Shown here piece after piece: positions 5,928 through 6,027 of a DNA stretch of 6,027 bases (within the stretch, counting starts at the first letter, position 1; the number at the start of each line of letters is the position of its first letter). Below the pieces are notes generated by a model, which saw only the letters and a program-made list of their open reading frames with translations, had not been told where the DNA came from and searched no databases. Made by a program: the position numbers and the translations under genes. This DNA comes from Bordetella parapertussis (GTDB taxonomy: Bacteria > Pseudomonadota > Gammaproteobacteria > Burkholderiales > SG8-39): NCBI GenBank assembly GCA_945906975.1, contig CAMDRY010000213.1, forward strand, positions 1 to 6,027, given 5' to 3'.

Positions 5928-6027
5928 GAGTCTTTCACTTCAGCGAACAACCCTATCCGCCGGCCTGGTTGCCGGAGTTGAAGTCGTTGCGCGTCGACCT
6001 GCCCAGCAAGTTCATGGACCCGAAGGT
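5924..6027 (+). CDS. LLM-class flavin-dependent oxidoreductase, N-terminus (partial)
   Basis: The first 34 complete codons of a gene that runs off the right edge, beginning MRVFHFSEQPYPPAW and continuing with SLRVDLPSKFMDPK. The opening 'M-x-x-F-x-F-x-E-Q-P-Y-P-x-A-W' followed by 'LRV-LP-x-x-x-x-DP' matches the N-terminus of luciferase-like (PF00296) flavin monooxygenases related to SsuD and LuxA, where the first strand of the TIM barrel begins. These enzymes use reduced FMN and oxygen to oxidise small organic molecules. The FMN-binding and catalytic parts are not in the window. The start overlaps the hydrolase stop (ATGA) and has a near-ideal ribosome site. The family assignment rests on this short but distinctive N-terminus. 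Confidence 0.8.
   Translation, partial: MRVFHFSEQPYPPAWLPELKSLRVDLPSKFMDPK

Noticed and set aside
1..6027. CRISPR arrays, insertion sequences, tRNA or rRNA genes, phage or defence genes
   Set aside because: No regularly spaced repeats, transposase-like frames, terminal inverted repeats, cloverleaf patterns or defence domains were seen on either strand.

Overview
The window looks like part of a chromosome from a GC-rich, Gram-negative bacterium, most probably a member of the Burkholderiales. The reasons are the high G+C coding bias, strong AGGAGG ribosome binding sites, and one intact plus one broken Bug/TctC-type periplasmic solute receptor, a family greatly expanded in Bordetella, Cupriavidus, Achromobacter and their relatives. 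The genes are catabolic or transport accessory genes. No mobile element, CRISPR array, tRNA or rRNA was recognised.

Layout from left to right. Bases 1-58 are the last codons of a rightward gene, tentatively a hydantoinase B-type subunit. Bases 59-491 are a convergent intergenic stretch of 433 bp, AT-richer in the middle, with small inverted repeats but no convincing gene. Bases 492-3589 hold a tightly packed leftward operon. In transcription order it encodes a 288-aa alpha/beta hydrolase, a 320-aa TctC-type receptor with a signal peptide, and a 419-aa alpha/beta hydrolase of the FrsA / 2,6-dihydropseudooxynicotine hydrolase type. The first two genes overlap by one base (TGATG). In the second junction the stop codon lies in the ribosome binding site of the next gene. 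Bases 3590-3855 are the operon's upstream region. Bases 3856-4203 are the C-terminal third of a second, different TctC receptor on the + strand, with the rest missing.

The right part is a divergent regulatory unit. An IclR-family regulator (4225-5001, leftward) faces an alpha/beta hydrolase (5115-5927, rightward), and the hydrolase overlaps by ATGA the start of a flavin-dependent luciferase-like monooxygenase cut off by the window end. The 113-bp divergent region contains an 8-bp perfect inverted repeat (TTTGACCA/TGGTCAAA), the obvious candidate operator.

Read together, the genes suggest capture and breakdown of small organic acids, esters or amides: a periplasmic receptor, several serine hydrolases and a flavin monooxygenase, with IclR sensing an intermediate. 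No substrate can be named from sequence alone. I do not see a new type of system. The most informative points are the orphan receptor between two unrelated hydrolases, the truncated receptor, and the divergent IclR control region.
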